From assembly GCA_010093485.1 (NCBI GenBank), contig MU001495.1:2307711-2371710 (forward strand): DNA of 64,000 nucleotides, given 5' to 3'. The translations under genes were made by a program, and so were the position numbers. The notes under the pieces were generated by a model. The model was given only the letters and a program-made list of their open reading frames with translations, did no database searches and was not told the DNA's origin. Positions 11,415 to 22,318 of this stretch are shown here, in pieces. The stretch's first letter is position 1. Each line of letters begins with the position of its first letter. Source of the DNA: Karstenula rhodostoma CBS 690.94. Taxonomy: Eukaryota > Ascomycota > Dothideomycetes > Pleosporales > Didymosphaeriaceae.

Positions 11415-12516
11415 TCACCACCAAAACTGGAAATTGACAGTCCCGACATTGATTCCCAAGTCCTTCAACGCCCCCGTATCCAAGTGGCAATCATACGGCC
11501 TCTTAACCCCATCCCCCGGCTTTTCCTCCGGCACAAAAGGCTCCATCCCATCAAGCGGCAGCCCCATAATCTCCGCAAACACATTCACAATGCCCCACTT
11601 AGTCATCCTATCCTCAGAACTGAACTGCAGCACACTCGGCAACTCGCGCTCTTCATTTGCAGGATCCAAGTACAGCGTGGCGAGATCGCGACACACGCGC
11701 CCGACGTCAGAAGTATTCGTCGGGTACCGCAGCGCCCAGTCGTCGACCTTGATCTTCGGCTGGTCTGGCTGGATTTTCTGCGACTCCCAGAGCTGCGACA
11801 TGAGGACGTTAACGGCGGAGTCTTTGGGGTCGTTTGCGCTGCCGTACAACACTGGAACACGCAGCACAACGACCTTGTTCTTCGCGGTTTTGCTCTCGGC
11901 TACGCTCAGCACGGCTTTTTCGCCGTCGAGCTTGGTTTGGCCGTAGACGTTTGGGGGGTCAGTTGGGGAGGCCGGGTGGTAGGGTGCTTCGCCCTTGCGA
12001 CCGGAGAAAACGTAGTCGGTGGAGATGTAGACGAGGAGGATACCGCGGGAGATGGTGGCCGAGGCTAGGGCTGCGCTGGAGTCTACGTTGAGGGCTTGCG
12101 CGGCTGAGGGGTTGGCGGAGCACGAGTCTGGGAAGCGGTTTGCAGCACCTGGTCGACGTGAGCGGTTTCGCACGTCTTTGGGATGCTAGAGGGAGCGTAC
12201 AGTGTATTACGACTTGAGGCCTACATCAGTATCAGCTGGTCGAGGAGACAATATTCTTTTGGTAAGAAGTGCCTACTTCACTTCGTCTAGGACTCGTTCG
12301 ATTGCGGTGGCGTCAAGTATGTCTAGTTTGACGATCTCTGGTGGGCTGGCTCGAGTGAGACCCGTACCGATGGCTTTCCAGCCATCTATATCGAAGACAC
12401 TCTGCACTTGTGACCCCAGCAGGCCACTTGCTGGACAGTAGTCAACATGATGGTCGTTGTGAAGTCAAGTGTAAACGTGTCGGCCTACCTCCGGTGATCA
12501 ACACGATTTGCGTCAT
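11415..12516 (-). CDS. Extended SDR, RmlD/MAT2B-like NAD(P)-binding protein
   Basis: Rossmann-fold protein related to dTDP-4-dehydrorhamnose reductase and to the regulatory beta subunit of methionine adenosyltransferase. Exon 1 (12489-12516) and exon 2 (12277-12430) join across a 58-base intron to give MTQIVLITGASGLLGSQV, with the TGxxGxxG nucleotide-binding motif. The last exon ends at 11415 and holds AANRFPD, the YISTDYVFSG strand, the catalytic YGQTK (YxxxK) motif and the substrate domain, ending in QFWW. The join from exon 2 to the last exon is unclear. The strong donor after LDEVK gives the wrong phase for the visible acceptors, and the expected core strand before AANRFPD reads as HPKDVRNRSRRPG. 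Either a weaker donor (GTGAAG) is used with an acceptor at 12186-12188, or this copy carries a small indel. It is divergent from the Mmc1-like gene with only 218 bases between starts. Confidence 0.8.
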
Positions 12517-12734
12517 TTTGGAGTAATATACGGCTTTGCACGATTAAAGTAGCAGTATTCGCGTAAGCACCATAGAGCCTCACCCGCAAAGAGCAAGTGT
12601 CGTGCAGAGCGGGGCGCAACGGTGAATTAATATGATGGTTCTGGCAGCCAATCAACGTCACCGGTCGGCGCATCCACCTCCGACGTCAAGACATCGAGCC
12701 CGCGAACTTCTTCCTGTGCGCATGTCCCGATCCA

Positions 12735-14686
12735 ATGCCTCCATGGGTGGCCTCCGTGCCGCGAGCGATTGCATGTTCAAGGGCGAAAGCAATTGACCGA
12801 GTCGCAGCATCCTTCCGCTGCCGCCGAGCCGTCCACCCGTTGCGCACCCGCTCGGCATCCACGTACGTCTCGCCGACCGCAATAAACTACCGTCCGAACG
12901 TACCGCCGCGGAACCAGGAGCTATACAATGCGCTTTCGGGGCTGAATGGCGCGGCAGAGCAGTATGCCAACCTGGGCAGGCTGCAGCTGGCGCTCAGAGG
13001 GCTGGCCGTGGAGAATGCCGTGACGAGGGTTGCGGTGTTGGGGTTGAACAGCCAGGTCGGCGCACAGCGGTTGGCGAAGCTGCTGGTCGCGGACCCATTG
13101 GCGGATAAAGCTGGGTGGGAGAGGGAGCTGGAGAAGAGCCCTGAGGAAGGTGCTGTGTTGCTACGGTACGAAGACGACGTCCCTCTGAAGCCCGCATGAC
13201 GCGTGGAACTAACGTCTACAGGTTCGGAGACGAAAATGATGCGCACGCGCCCAGTCCTTTGTACAAAATACTATCCGTGCCTTCGCGGGTTCTGGGAACG
13301 AATAACCTGGAGATACTAGTGTCGACACTGAACGTCAATGCCCCCAGCTCGGCCGCCGCATCAGCAACAGAAAGCTCCAGGGACGCAGTGCTGGTGCCAA
13401 AACTGCAGGCTACTTCCGCGAGGGGAACGCCGGTGCCATACCCAGTACACAAGACGCTTGTTCTAGGAGAAGGTCTGGACAGTGCAATTACATACGGCCA
13501 GTTCGCGTCCGATTTTACAGAAGAGGCAGGGTCCATGGTCAAGGTGGCGATCGAGCTTCCGGCACCATCAACCGCACCAGAAGCAGCAGAAGATTCCGCA
13601 TCCTCTGTGCCGATCAACACCGTGATCGGCACCAAAGGTTTAGACGCTTTCCGCACTTCCGTGGCCAACTCTATAACGTATGAACGAAACTGGTTCGCCA
13701 GCGGCCTCCCTACCCTCTCAAAATGGCTTGTCTCCGATCTGCAACCCGCCGACCCAATCAAACCCACCCAGAAAGCCCTCATTTCCTCCCTCCTCGACGA
13801 TGTAGAAGCCACCATTACCAAAGAAGACGCACAGCAGCTCCAACTTCTCGCCTCTACAACCACACCGGAACAGCTCAACGCCGAGATGATCAAAAATCTG
13901 GAAGAGTGGGCGGAGAAATCTCATCGCGAATTGAGGGATAGCCTTGATGAGGCGTTCGCAGGGAAGAACTGGCGCAAGCTCGGGTGGTGGAAGCTTTTCT
14001 GGAGAGTTGACGACGTGAGCATGATCACAGAGGAGATCATCGCCCGGAGATGGCTCGTCAGCGCGGAGAGCGATGCTGTCTACCTCGCGGGTAGGATGAA
14101 GCAGGCGGGCTTCCCGGACGAGGTACGATCTCTGCCCGGTTACGCAGAGGCAGACACATACGTCAAGGCTCCGGCAGATGCATCAGGTCACGACGTGTCA
14201 ATCATCGAGAACCACGCAACAGCTCTCTCTACTGTGGTTAATCCCCCCACCCCATGGCCCGCCCTACTCTCATCAACCCGCACAACGCTTCTTGCGACAA
14301 CACTACCACCTCTCCAGGCACTTGCCCAACGCCTCATCCTGACCACGCTATCTACCACATCTCTTTCCGCAGCGTTATCAGCACTCTTGTACGTTTCCGT
14401 GTCCACGGTGAGCGTCTTCGAAGCGAGTTCGTTGGCCGCGCTCGGCCTGACGTTCTCGCTGAAGCGCATGCAAAAGGTGTGGGAGGATGCGAGAGAGGCG
14501 TGGAAGGTCGAAGTAAGAGAGGAAGGAAGGCAGGCACTCAAGAGGACGGAAGGGTTCGTAAGGAATATTATCAACGGTCGGGGACCTGGTGCAGTCGTGG
14601 AGGACGAGGGAGTTGAAGAAAGAAAAAAGGCTAGAGAGGCGGTTGCGAAGGTTAGGGAAGCGCTGCTGAAGATGAGCAAGGAGTAG
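12735..14686 (+). CDS. mmc1: Mmc1-like mitochondrial inner-membrane protein
   Basis: Fungus-specific mitochondrial protein distantly related to dynamin-family proteins and linked to cristae maintenance in yeast work on Mmc1. Exons 12735-13165 and 13222-14686 join in frame (LLR then FGDEND) across a 56-base intron with an ACTAACG branch site, giving 631 residues. The first 40 residues are rich in Arg, Ala and Ser with few acids, which fits a mitochondrial presequence. The segment TRVAVLGLNSQVGAQRLAKLLVADPL resembles a decayed nucleotide-binding domain without an intact P-loop. Near the C terminus are two hydrophobic runs (around LSALLYVSVSTVSVFEA and SLAALGLTFSLKRMQK) followed by a charged helix. 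The family call is from memory of the LGLTFSLKRMQKxW signature and length, so it is less certain than the coding call. Confidence 0.75.
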
Positions 14687-14965
14687 TGTATCTCTATGTA
14701 TATGTACGTGTGCAAATAGACATGGCAAAATGAGTTGTTTCGCTAAGGTTTACCCCTCGGAAAGGTGTTGTTTATACGGCTGAGTATGAGAGACGACCCG
14801 CAGTAAATATACGGTTACGCAAACACGTAGCTCAGGATCATCAGGCAGCTGCAAGAAGATTACATCAAACTGCTGACGCATCGTACATCATATCGGGCAC
14901 TCGGTCTTCAAACCGGCACACAAAAGTCTTGATTCTAAAACGACCGTACCATTCCGTCGGCCAAA

Positions 14966-16009
14966 TCATACCATCTTGTTCTTGAATTCCTCGCCGTCCA
15001 ACCACTGACGAATATTCTCCGCTGTTTCCTTGTACATTCCAGTCAACGTCTGTTCTTCAACGTAGCCCATATGCGGGCTGATTAAAACGTGGCTCCTCCC
15101 CTCCTGTCCCCACTGCGGATCCCGCCATTCACTATCCGCAGGAAGTGGCTCAGTGTCAAAGACATCAGCGGCAAAGCCTCGAATCTGGCCCTTCTTCAGC
15201 GCATCCAGAAGCGCGCTTTCGTCAACAAGGGGCCCGCGACTGGTGTTAACCAATATAGCGCTCTTCTTCATCCAAGACAACTCCTGCGCACCAACACTAC
15301 CGCGAGACCGGTCGCTGAGAACAATATGTACACTGAGCATATCGGCATCGCGAAACAGCTCTTCCTTGCTACTCGCCACGCGCACGCTTCCAGCCTGAAG
15401 ACCAACAGACACCACCCCCTCATCCGCCTTCTCCTGCGTCAGATTCGGGCTCCACGCAACCACCTCCATCCCGAACCCCAGCACCGCCGTCCTCGCACAC
15501 TGCAGCCCCAGCCGCCCCAGCCCCAAGCACGCCAGCGTCTTCCCCGCCAGCCCAAGCGAAACACTCGCCTGCCACCTACTCGGCTCGTTCTTGACCAGCG
15601 CATCGTTCTCCGCGATCCCCTTGGCCAGACCCAGAATCAGCGCCCAGGTGTGCTCGTTGGTGGAATCGAAGTTTGCTACTTTCTTCGCGCCGCGGGTCCC
15701 GACTACGACGATGTCGCGCTGCTTGCACGTCTCGGTGTCGATGCCCAGATTGCGCATGCCCGTCGTTAGCAGGACTTTGAGGTTGGGAAGTCGTTCCAGC
15801 AGTGGCGCGCGGAAGGGGGTCCGCTCGCGCATGGTGGAGATGATGGGGAATGGGGAGAGGCGCTGGACTAGGGCATCGAGGTCGGCGGGCACGGCTGGGT
15901 TCAGGGTGTCGGGGAAGTAGGAGATGTCGAGGCGGTTTGAGAGTTGGGATAGGAACTGGGGCGCGAAGTTGGCGTAGTCGTCCAGGACTGCTATCTTTGG
16001 GTGAGGCAT
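14966..16009 (-). CDS. D-isomer-specific 2-hydroxyacid dehydrogenase
   Basis: NAD(P)-dependent oxidoreductase of 347 residues that interconverts a D-2-hydroxyacid and a 2-oxoacid; the exact substrate cannot be read from sequence. The nucleotide-binding motif is GLGRLGLQCART. The catalytic set is visible: Arg in NTSRGPLVDE, Glu in DVFDTEPLP, and His in ISPHMGYVEE. The N-terminal substrate-binding part has the usual STMRERTPF and TTGMRNLGID elements. MPHPKIAVLDDYANF at 16009 was chosen as the family start. The frame is open for 54 more codons upstream to an in-frame ATG at 16171, and that extension (basic, MSTILTPLRTRSCGIRL) could be a mitochondrial presequence in an alternative form. No intron is needed. 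Confidence 0.9.
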   Translation of the reverse strand: MPHPKIAVLDDYANFAPQFLSQLSNRLDISYFPDTLNPAVPADLDALVQRLSPFPIISTMRERTPFRAPLLERLPNLKVLLTTGMRNLGIDTETCKQRDIVVVGTRGAKKVANFDSTNEHTWALILGLAKGIAENDALVKNEPSRWQASVSLGLAGKTLACLGLGRLGLQCARTAVLGFGMEVVAWSPNLTQEKADEGVVSVGLQAGSVRVASSKEELFRDADMLSVHIVLSDRSRGSVGAQELSWMKKSAILVNTSRGPLVDESALLDALKKGQIRGFAADVFDTEPLPADSEWRDPQWGQEGRSHVLISPHMGYVEEQTLTGMYKETAENIRQWLDGEEFKNKMV

Positions 16010-16812
16010 GTTGGCTGGTGTTGTTTTCACCTTATGTTGTGATTGATGAGGTTTGATGAAGCTGAAGTGCTTAAAGTGTTGATTGTTATCTTTTCGTGCA
16101 AGCGTGCGAGAATGAGTTGGTAGTCTGATTCCACAGCTCCGCGTTCGGAGAGGGGTCAAGATGGTGGACATCCTCGCTTACAAATATACACGGTATCCTT
16201 CCTCTCCATACTCTGTCTCTCACATCGTTGAAAAAGTGGCAGATTTTGCGCACAGCCCTCGCGCCAAGCCATCCTAGGTTTTTTTATGATTTTCTGATTG
16301 TTGACACGAACCACGAAGTGGTGTACTATTTTCGCGACGTGAGTCTGTGTACCTATGATATTTTGCATTTCAACAAATTCCACAGTGTCAGAAATGATGT
16401 TGGATCGAGCATAACATTGTGTCTCGAGACAAAATCGGCCAAACACCTCACTGAACATAACGAATCAAGGTGTGTTAGGGTGTACAGATAGCTAGCGCGC
16501 TGCGCGATTGGGAGTTTTAGGACAACTGTATGCACCGCGACATCGCAGCTCCACTCGAATTGCCATGTCCGTGTCGACTCAGTGTTTACGGTCCAGCCAG
16601 ACATGACAACCACATGCTGGCTGGTCACAGGATTACTCACCAGCAATTGCTCGATTCGGCATTCTACCTCGGCTCGCGGCTAGCACTTCCCCACACGAAC
16701 CAACCCCAGACTTCACCGTTCTTTGTATATCTGACACCGTTTGGAGCTCTTCCTGTTCTCTTCGCAGCTGAACTGAACTATATACCCCTAAGTTATTGAT
16801 TGTACAACCATC
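16010..16812. other. Intergenic stretch with one dispersed repeat
   Basis: Divergent promoter region between the hydroxyacid dehydrogenase and the nitronate monooxygenase. Apart from the repeat copy at 16290-16324, I see no gene. A possible TATA-like ACTATATACC lies close upstream of the monooxygenase start. Confidence 0.5.
16290..16324. repeat. Dispersed 35-bp repeat, copy 1
   Basis: Shares about 35 bases (TTTTCTGATTGTTGACAC, then AAC.AC.AAGT.GTG) with 45808-45842, with roughly four substitutions. Read on minus, the copies encode HHFVVRVNNQK and HYFVVGVNNQK. Each also contains a short inverted repeat (CCAC-GAA-GTGG here). The two halves of the hairpin differ together between copies. Confidence 0.7.
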
Positions 16813-18063
16813 ATGCCTTTTAACACAGAGCTGACGCGGGCACTCGGCATCAAAGGTACGTACATGTGACAGCGCGCAGAAAGGGCTTCTACTGACAAGA
16901 CCAACAGTGCCCGTAGTGCAGGGTGGAATGCAATGGGTGGGCTACGCTGAGCTCTCCAGCGCCGTCAGCAATGCCGGCGGGCTTGGAATCGTACGTACAG
17001 TGTTCGTTGAACGATGTGCGGCACGAGCAGCTAACTCGCTGCGCAGTTAACAGCGCTCACGCAACCTACGCCTGAAGACCTCCGAAAGGAAATCCGCCGC
17101 TGCCGCACCATGACCAAGAACCCGTTCGGCGTCAACCTGACGCTCCTCCCCGCGCTCGTTCCCCCGGACTACGCTGCCTACGCGCAGGTCATCATCGACG
17201 AGGGCATCAAGATTGTGGAGACGGCAGGAAACAGTCCCGGCCCGGTGATTAAGCAGCTGAAGGCCGCGAACATTATTATCCTACACAAGTGTACGACGAT
17301 CCGACACGCGCAGTCCGCCGTGAAGATGGGCGTGGACTTCCTCTCCATCGACGGCTTCGAGTGCGCGGGACACGTGGGCGAGACAGACATCACAAACTTC
17401 ATCTTGCTGAGCAGAGCGCGCCAGTCGCTCGGGGGTGTGCCGTTCATCGCATCGGGCGGCTTCGCAGATGGTCAGGGGTTGGCCGCTGCGCTGGCGCTGG
17501 GCGCGTGTGGTATTAACATGGGCACCCGCTTCATGTGTACCGTTGAGGCGCCCATCCACCAGAAGATTAAGCAAGCTATTGTTGATGCCGATGAAACGGA
17601 TACGGAGCTCGTGCTTAGGCGGTGGAAGAATACATCTCGTCTGTTTAGCAACAAGGTCGCGAAGCAGGCCGTCAAGGTTGAGAAGGAAAGCACGACTGGC
17701 AAGTTTGAAGAGGTGGCGGAGTATGTCAGTGGGAAACGTGGGCGTCAAGTTTTCTTGAACGGCGATAAAGACTTTGGCGTAAGTGCACCCTTGGCCGTGG
17801 TCACCCTTGGTTCGCGGATATAATCACGTGCTAATGTATCTCAGGTTTGGACAGCGGGCCAGGTCATCGGCCTCATCCACGATGTCCCGACTTGCGATGA
17901 ACTATTGAAGCGAATCGAGCGCGAGGCCGTCGAGACCCTAGCATCTAAGCAAGAGCTCTACGTGCCGGACGGCAACCAGCCTGCTGGTCCCTCCGCTACG
18001 GTGGGGAAGAATACCAATAATCCTGGCGCCGAAGTGTGGGGCATTGGCAAGAGTAAGCTATAG
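16813..18063 (+). CDS. Nitronate monooxygenase (2-nitropropane dioxygenase family)
   Basis: FMN-dependent enzyme that oxidises alkyl nitronates to carbonyl compounds and nitrite, a detoxifying role in fungi. Four exons, 16813-16855, 16908-16990, 17047-17778 and 17845-18063, join in frame to 358 residues. Landmarks of the TIM-barrel family are VPVVQGGMQWVGYAELSSAVSNAGGLG at the N terminus, the flavin-site run GFECAGHVGE with the catalytic His, PFIASGGFADGQGLAAALALGA (phosphate binding) and GTRFMCTVEAP. The C-terminal helical part (VWTAGQVIGLIHDVPTCDELLKRI) also fits. The first intron has a GTACGT donor and an ACTGAC branch; the other donors are GTACGT and GTAAGT. No signal peptide or peroxisomal tail is evident; the last residues are KSKL, close to an SKL-type PTS1, so peroxisomal import is plausible. 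Confidence 0.93.
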
Positions 18064-18444
18064 ATTTGTAAGATGTGAATATACTTGTATAAAGCATAGC
18101 GACGTTATCATCTACTACGGAAGTCTCCATCAGGTTGCTCGCTCCACCACAACGTCACACTTCCTGCACGATAATGGTTTGTAGAGCTGTAGTTGGCTCC
18201 GCACCTGTCCGTCTCCTCGCTACCATGTCTCCCTACCATACTAGGCCTCCTCAACCACCCCGTCCACCCACCCAACCAATCTACAAATTTCGCACCATGC
18301 CCTCAAATAATCCTCCCTCATTTATCTCTTGGTTCTATACTCTCGACACCCTGAGACCACCGCATCTCACGTTTCCATCACCCCTTGAGTTCTACCACGC
18401 CATACCACGCTCCACACCACCGACATCGCACCAACCTCACCACT
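18064..18444. other. Intergenic, no gene seen
   Basis: C-rich pyrimidine tracts typical of fungal promoters lie just upstream of the small membrane-protein gene. Nothing else is recognised. Confidence 0.5.
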
Positions 18445-19240
18445 ATGCCCTCCCTCCGAACAACACTAGACTGGCGCTACGCCCTCTTCTTCTTCCTCAT
18501 CGGCGGCGTCATCTTCACACTCGGCGACTTCCTCCAAACCTACTTGTCATGCGGGCAGTACTGGTTCTACGAGAAGCAGTGCGCAACGCCGCGTGCAAAC
18601 CTAGAGCGTCGCGGAGTGAGCCATCACGGGCTGGATATTCCTCTTGCCCACGATGGGACGACCCTTTTTACCTTCCCGGTGCAGTACAACTCCGATTATG
18701 CCAAGGAGGCGGGTGTGGTGCTCGTCCCCGTCGCGCAGGATCTGGATGCCAACGACGATGGCGTGCCCGATCAACCTGTGGTGTGGGAGCCCACCCTGCC
18801 CGACTTCATCTCCGGTATTGAAGACAAGCCCACAAACTCTGTCACCCCTGCCGCTGGGGAGATGGACGCCGCCCGCCCGCCCAAGCGCACAAAACGCGGC
18901 CGCCCCTCAGCCGCGGCTTTAGAGGAACTCGCACAAGTCTCTGCGACGCCAACCCAAAAGCACGAGTGCTACGAAGCCGAGATGATGGCCTGCTCCTAGC
19001 GCGACTCAGTGAGGCTTGTTCCAGACCTGCTCTGGTTCATGGAGAAGTACGTCTTTTCCACCTTCCCTTGAGCTTTACATCCTCGTCCCCTCCAAGGCCT
19101 GGACTAACCTATGGTAACCTCCACAGATGGATGGGGTAACGGCTATGCAACCTTCTTCCGCTGCCAGTGTTCGACCATGATCCGGCACTGCTGGGACGCG
19201 GTAGATCCGGAAAGGCGGTTATCAGGAACCGCTCGATGAG
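18445..19240 (+). pseudogene. Small single-span membrane protein gene, possibly decayed
   Basis: From the Met at 18445 the frame gives 184 residues to a TAG at 18997-18999. An N-terminal transmembrane segment (YALFFFLIGGVIFTLGDFL) is followed by a Cys-containing outer region and a basic segment PPKRTKRGRPSAAALEEL that looks like an AT-hook-type patch. After the TAG the same frame still reads like protein (RDSVRLVPDLLWFMEK) up to a good GTACGT donor at about 19047. After the matching acceptor (CCACAG, near 19126), one frame reads DGWGNGYATFFRCQCSTMIRHCWDAVDPERR, also protein-like, but it is not in phase with that donor. I do not recognise the family. Either the gene is intact as a 184-residue protein, or it is a longer gene broken by a stop and a frame shift. 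No homology search was possible. Confidence 0.5.
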
Positions 19241-19515
19241 TGGAAGTGTACACAGGGTAAGGAGGAGGAGGATTGGTAGTGGGCGGGTAGAATCCGGAAG
19301 CCTGAGTGAGGTGGGTTAGATGAAATGGTTATGTTGTGGTATGGGCTGGCCAATATAGATTATAGAGATTCTTTTTCTTTCGTCTCGATGTCATTTAAAA
19401 TATGGAGTCCCATGGTATGATTACCATCGTCCGTAACACAACAGTTCCCACCGTTTCTTTTCCTCCACTAACGCCAAAACACCCAACGCCGTCGCAGTCC
19501 CTCATCATAACATCT

Positions 19516-20400
19516 CTACAACCCCATCAACGCAACACCCCCAACACCCACCACCGCAGCCACCGCCAACGGCAACTCCACAGCACCCGCAGCCCGGCCC
19601 TCAAATTCTACCACAAGTTAGCACAGCGCCTCACACACTCCACTCCATTCACTCACGAGGACTCGTCCCGTTCCCCCTGCCCCCACCACCACCCGTCTGC
19701 CTCGCGCCCCCAGCTCTACTCGTCCCCGTCGCCCCGCCCGTCCCCTTCGCTCCACCCGCCGCATCCGCCCTCCCATCGACCGTAAAAAAGTTCCCCGCCA
19801 GCGGCTCCCCCAGCCCATTTTCCTTCGCGAATCCCTCAATGTCGAATCCAATCCGCGCCTGCGTGTTAGCAAAGTCGCTCGCGCTCGCCTTGAGCGTCGC
19901 CGGCTGCTTGAACAGCAGCTGCGTGTAGCGGTGCGCCATGGTATCGGAAGCCGGGGGACTGGGCCCGATGTACATGGCGGGGCCTTTGTCGCTGGAGGCA
20001 AGCAGCACGGCGCCCCCGGCGACGGACTGCTTGGACGCTTTAAAGCCCGTGTTCATGGCGTGCAGGAGGACGCGGCGGGTGGTGTTGCCGGATGCGGGGG
20101 GCACGTCGAGGTCGAGCATGACGAAGACGTAGGTTTCGTTTGAGGAGACGGCGGAGGAAGGGAGGGCGAGTTGGGGCTGGGAGGCGGTTGCTTTTGGGGA
20201 GGTTAGGATTGTGGTGGTGGATGGAGGCGGACGGGGCAGGACATACCGGCTTTGCTGAGCAGTTCGCCCGGCGTGCTGACTTTGGTGCTATTGTAGATGA
20301 CGTCCAGCTGGGCTGTTGCTGCGGGCGTGAAGCCCTTTGGTGTTTGCGCCTGCGCGACGCCGACGGCTGCTGCGACGACAAGTCCCTTTGAGAAATGCAT
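19516..20400 (-). CDS. Secreted, GPI-anchored PEBP-like protein
   Basis: Phosphatidylethanolamine-binding-protein fold protein of 259 residues at the cell surface. Exons 20247-20400, 19657-20190 and 19516-19607 join with frame kept at both junctions; intron 2 has a GCTAAC branch and GTGAGT donor. The signal peptide is MHFSKGLVVAAAVGVAQAQ. The PEBP core shows TYVFVMLDLDVPP, the GPSPPASDTMAHRYTQLLFKQP run (a ligand-pocket GPSPP and xHRY motif) and FDIEGFAKENGLGEPLAGNFF. A Gly/Ser/Thr-rich linker follows. The tiny third exon encodes only AAGAVELPLAVAAVVGVGGVALMGL, a classic hydrophobic GPI-attachment tail. Reading only exon 2 to its first stop would miss this anchor. The ligand and role are unknown; such proteins are common as fungal secreted PEBPs. 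Confidence 0.85.
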
Positions 20401-21488
20401 GGTTGCAAGCTCTACTCTACCTCGACCAAAAAACTAAAATGGTATTAAAAGAGAATAATCTTCCTCACAGAGGGAACAGAAGTGAAGTGTAGGGGATGGC
20501 AGTGCTTCCTCGCAGAGGATGGCGAGCAGATGAGGCTCCACGCCGCAGGCTTATAAGGCCGCAGAGTGCATACGCGTCGATCGAAGCATGGCTGCTTCGG
20601 GCGCCGCGTTCAGTGTTGCAGTACCAAATTCTCCGGCAACGCGAGGGTGGGGACCTTGTCGTGTGCTGGGTGTGAAACATGCAGTGCAAGAGCCGCATCG
20701 CCGACAGGCGCCACCATCGACGTCAAACGGCGGAGCCAAGATGCGTGACGATTTGGCATAATGCTTCTCGTTCAGGCGTTCCTGATTGCCGGCTTGAGGC
20801 GACAAAGCATATTTGGCCGTTGCCGTTGCGCTAATCTGTTGGCTGTTCGAACGATGACGTCGAAATGAACGGCAGCAGAGGTGGGATTTGGCCATGAAAC
20901 ATTTCTATATTTGTGGTAGCGATTTGGCATTGGCCAATGTAAGCCTCGTGATGTTCCAGAGCGCTTCCAGAGCAATTGCATGCCATCTCTTATGACGCCT
21001 GCACAGGCATCCTGTTACATATGTACAAGAGGAAACATACTCCAGACTAACATTAAACGGACAGTGAGGACCGAGTGCATACGAAGAGAAAAAGAGAGCA
21101 ACCAGAAAGGACTCGTTGACCATTAGGTTGCGATATTAAAAAAGAGCGGCAGAGCTCCGCTTCGCGCTTGATCGCGTCACGGCAACTGGAGAGAATGATT
21201 CAATGAACGACCCGCAATAGAAACGAAGACTGCCAGTGTTGATAAGGACGTTTCTTCTAAAACAGGTGAACTGGGTGAGTCTTTAGCCGTCAAAAAGGTC
21301 CAAGATGCCACTTAATGACGTTTCTCTTCTGGGAACACAAGTCACTCACCACTTACAAAGTCTCACCGTTTCGAGCATGTGATGTTCATTGCCTTGATAA
21401 ATCAGCCATCGGGCCTTTATCGCCCTCGGGTGTCCCATAACGCCGCCGGATGCCACACCCCACGATCTATCGCGGCTTGCAGCCTTTT
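20401..21488. other. Intergenic, no gene seen
   Basis: About 1.1 kb upstream of the PEBP-like gene and downstream of spc3. No open frame has recognisable character on either strand. Confidence 0.5.
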
Positions 21489-22318
21489 CTAGTTGTGTTT
21501 CCTGGGCTGCTCCTGGCCAGCCATCAAGCGATGCCCCTCCTTACCCTTCTCCACATCCAGCTTCTCCTTCTTCGGGCTCTTAGCGCCAATCGCGGGGAAG
21601 TCGAAAAGTTCGCTCTTCCCACCCTGCAGCCCCTTCCACATGCCGTAATCGTTCCAGTTCTCCCACAACAGCGCGCCAACCCATGGCTGCACATTCCAGC
21701 CTAGCTCTAGCCTCGCATCTGTCCTATTCTGCAGCTTCCCTGAGATGTCGGTGATTTGGTACTTTGGGCGCTGGCTATCGAGCTTGATGATGCCGGCGGG
21801 CATGTGCGATTTTGCTTGAGAGTTCTTGGAGTTTTTGGGCTTCTTGGTGCCCTTTGGAGTTGGGTGGATGTAGTGGTTCTGGTGCCAGGGGGCGGCGGCG
21901 CCAGGGAGGATGGCATCCCAGATGATGGCTTCGGAGTCGGGCTCGCCGGCTTTTGTTGAGGGGTAGACGGCTTTTAGATATAGGAAGACTTGTTTGGTGT
22001 TCCAGTTGAAGAGAGTGGACAGATCTGCACGCCAGAGTTGTTAGTTTTATGCAATCGCCTTATGCGCGCGCGCGAATCGAATAATATGAACAGCAACTTA
22101 CCAGTATCCAGATCGAATTTTATATGCGCATACTCCTCCTTCTTGTAGCTGTAGTAGTGCGGTCTCCCTCGCACCACCTGTACATTCCGCAACCCCACCG
22201 TGGCCTGGGGTGTCTGCGGATGGATGAAGGTCGAGAGCGCAATGACGGCGGCGACGGTGAAGGCTACCGTCGTGAAGAAGCCGAAGACATTCTGCACACG
22301 CACCAGCGTCGAATGCAT
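21489..22318 (-). CDS. spc3: Signal peptidase complex subunit 3
   Basis: Essential non-catalytic subunit (SPC22/23 family) of the ER signal peptidase complex, which removes signal peptides from secreted proteins. Exons 22102-22318 and 21489-22024 join in frame to 250 residues. The family start MHSTLVRVQNVFGFFTTVAF begins a short cytosolic tail followed by one transmembrane helix (VFGFFTTVAFTVAAVIALSTF). The lumenal domain includes the conserved FDLDTDLSTLFNWNTKQVFLYLKAVY and YGMWKGLQGGKSELFDFPAIG segments. Fungal-type insertions rich in Lys and Pro (HPTPKGTKKPKNSKN) and a long charged C-terminal tail make it longer than yeast Spc3. The intron is 77 bases with GTAAGT. Confidence 0.93.
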
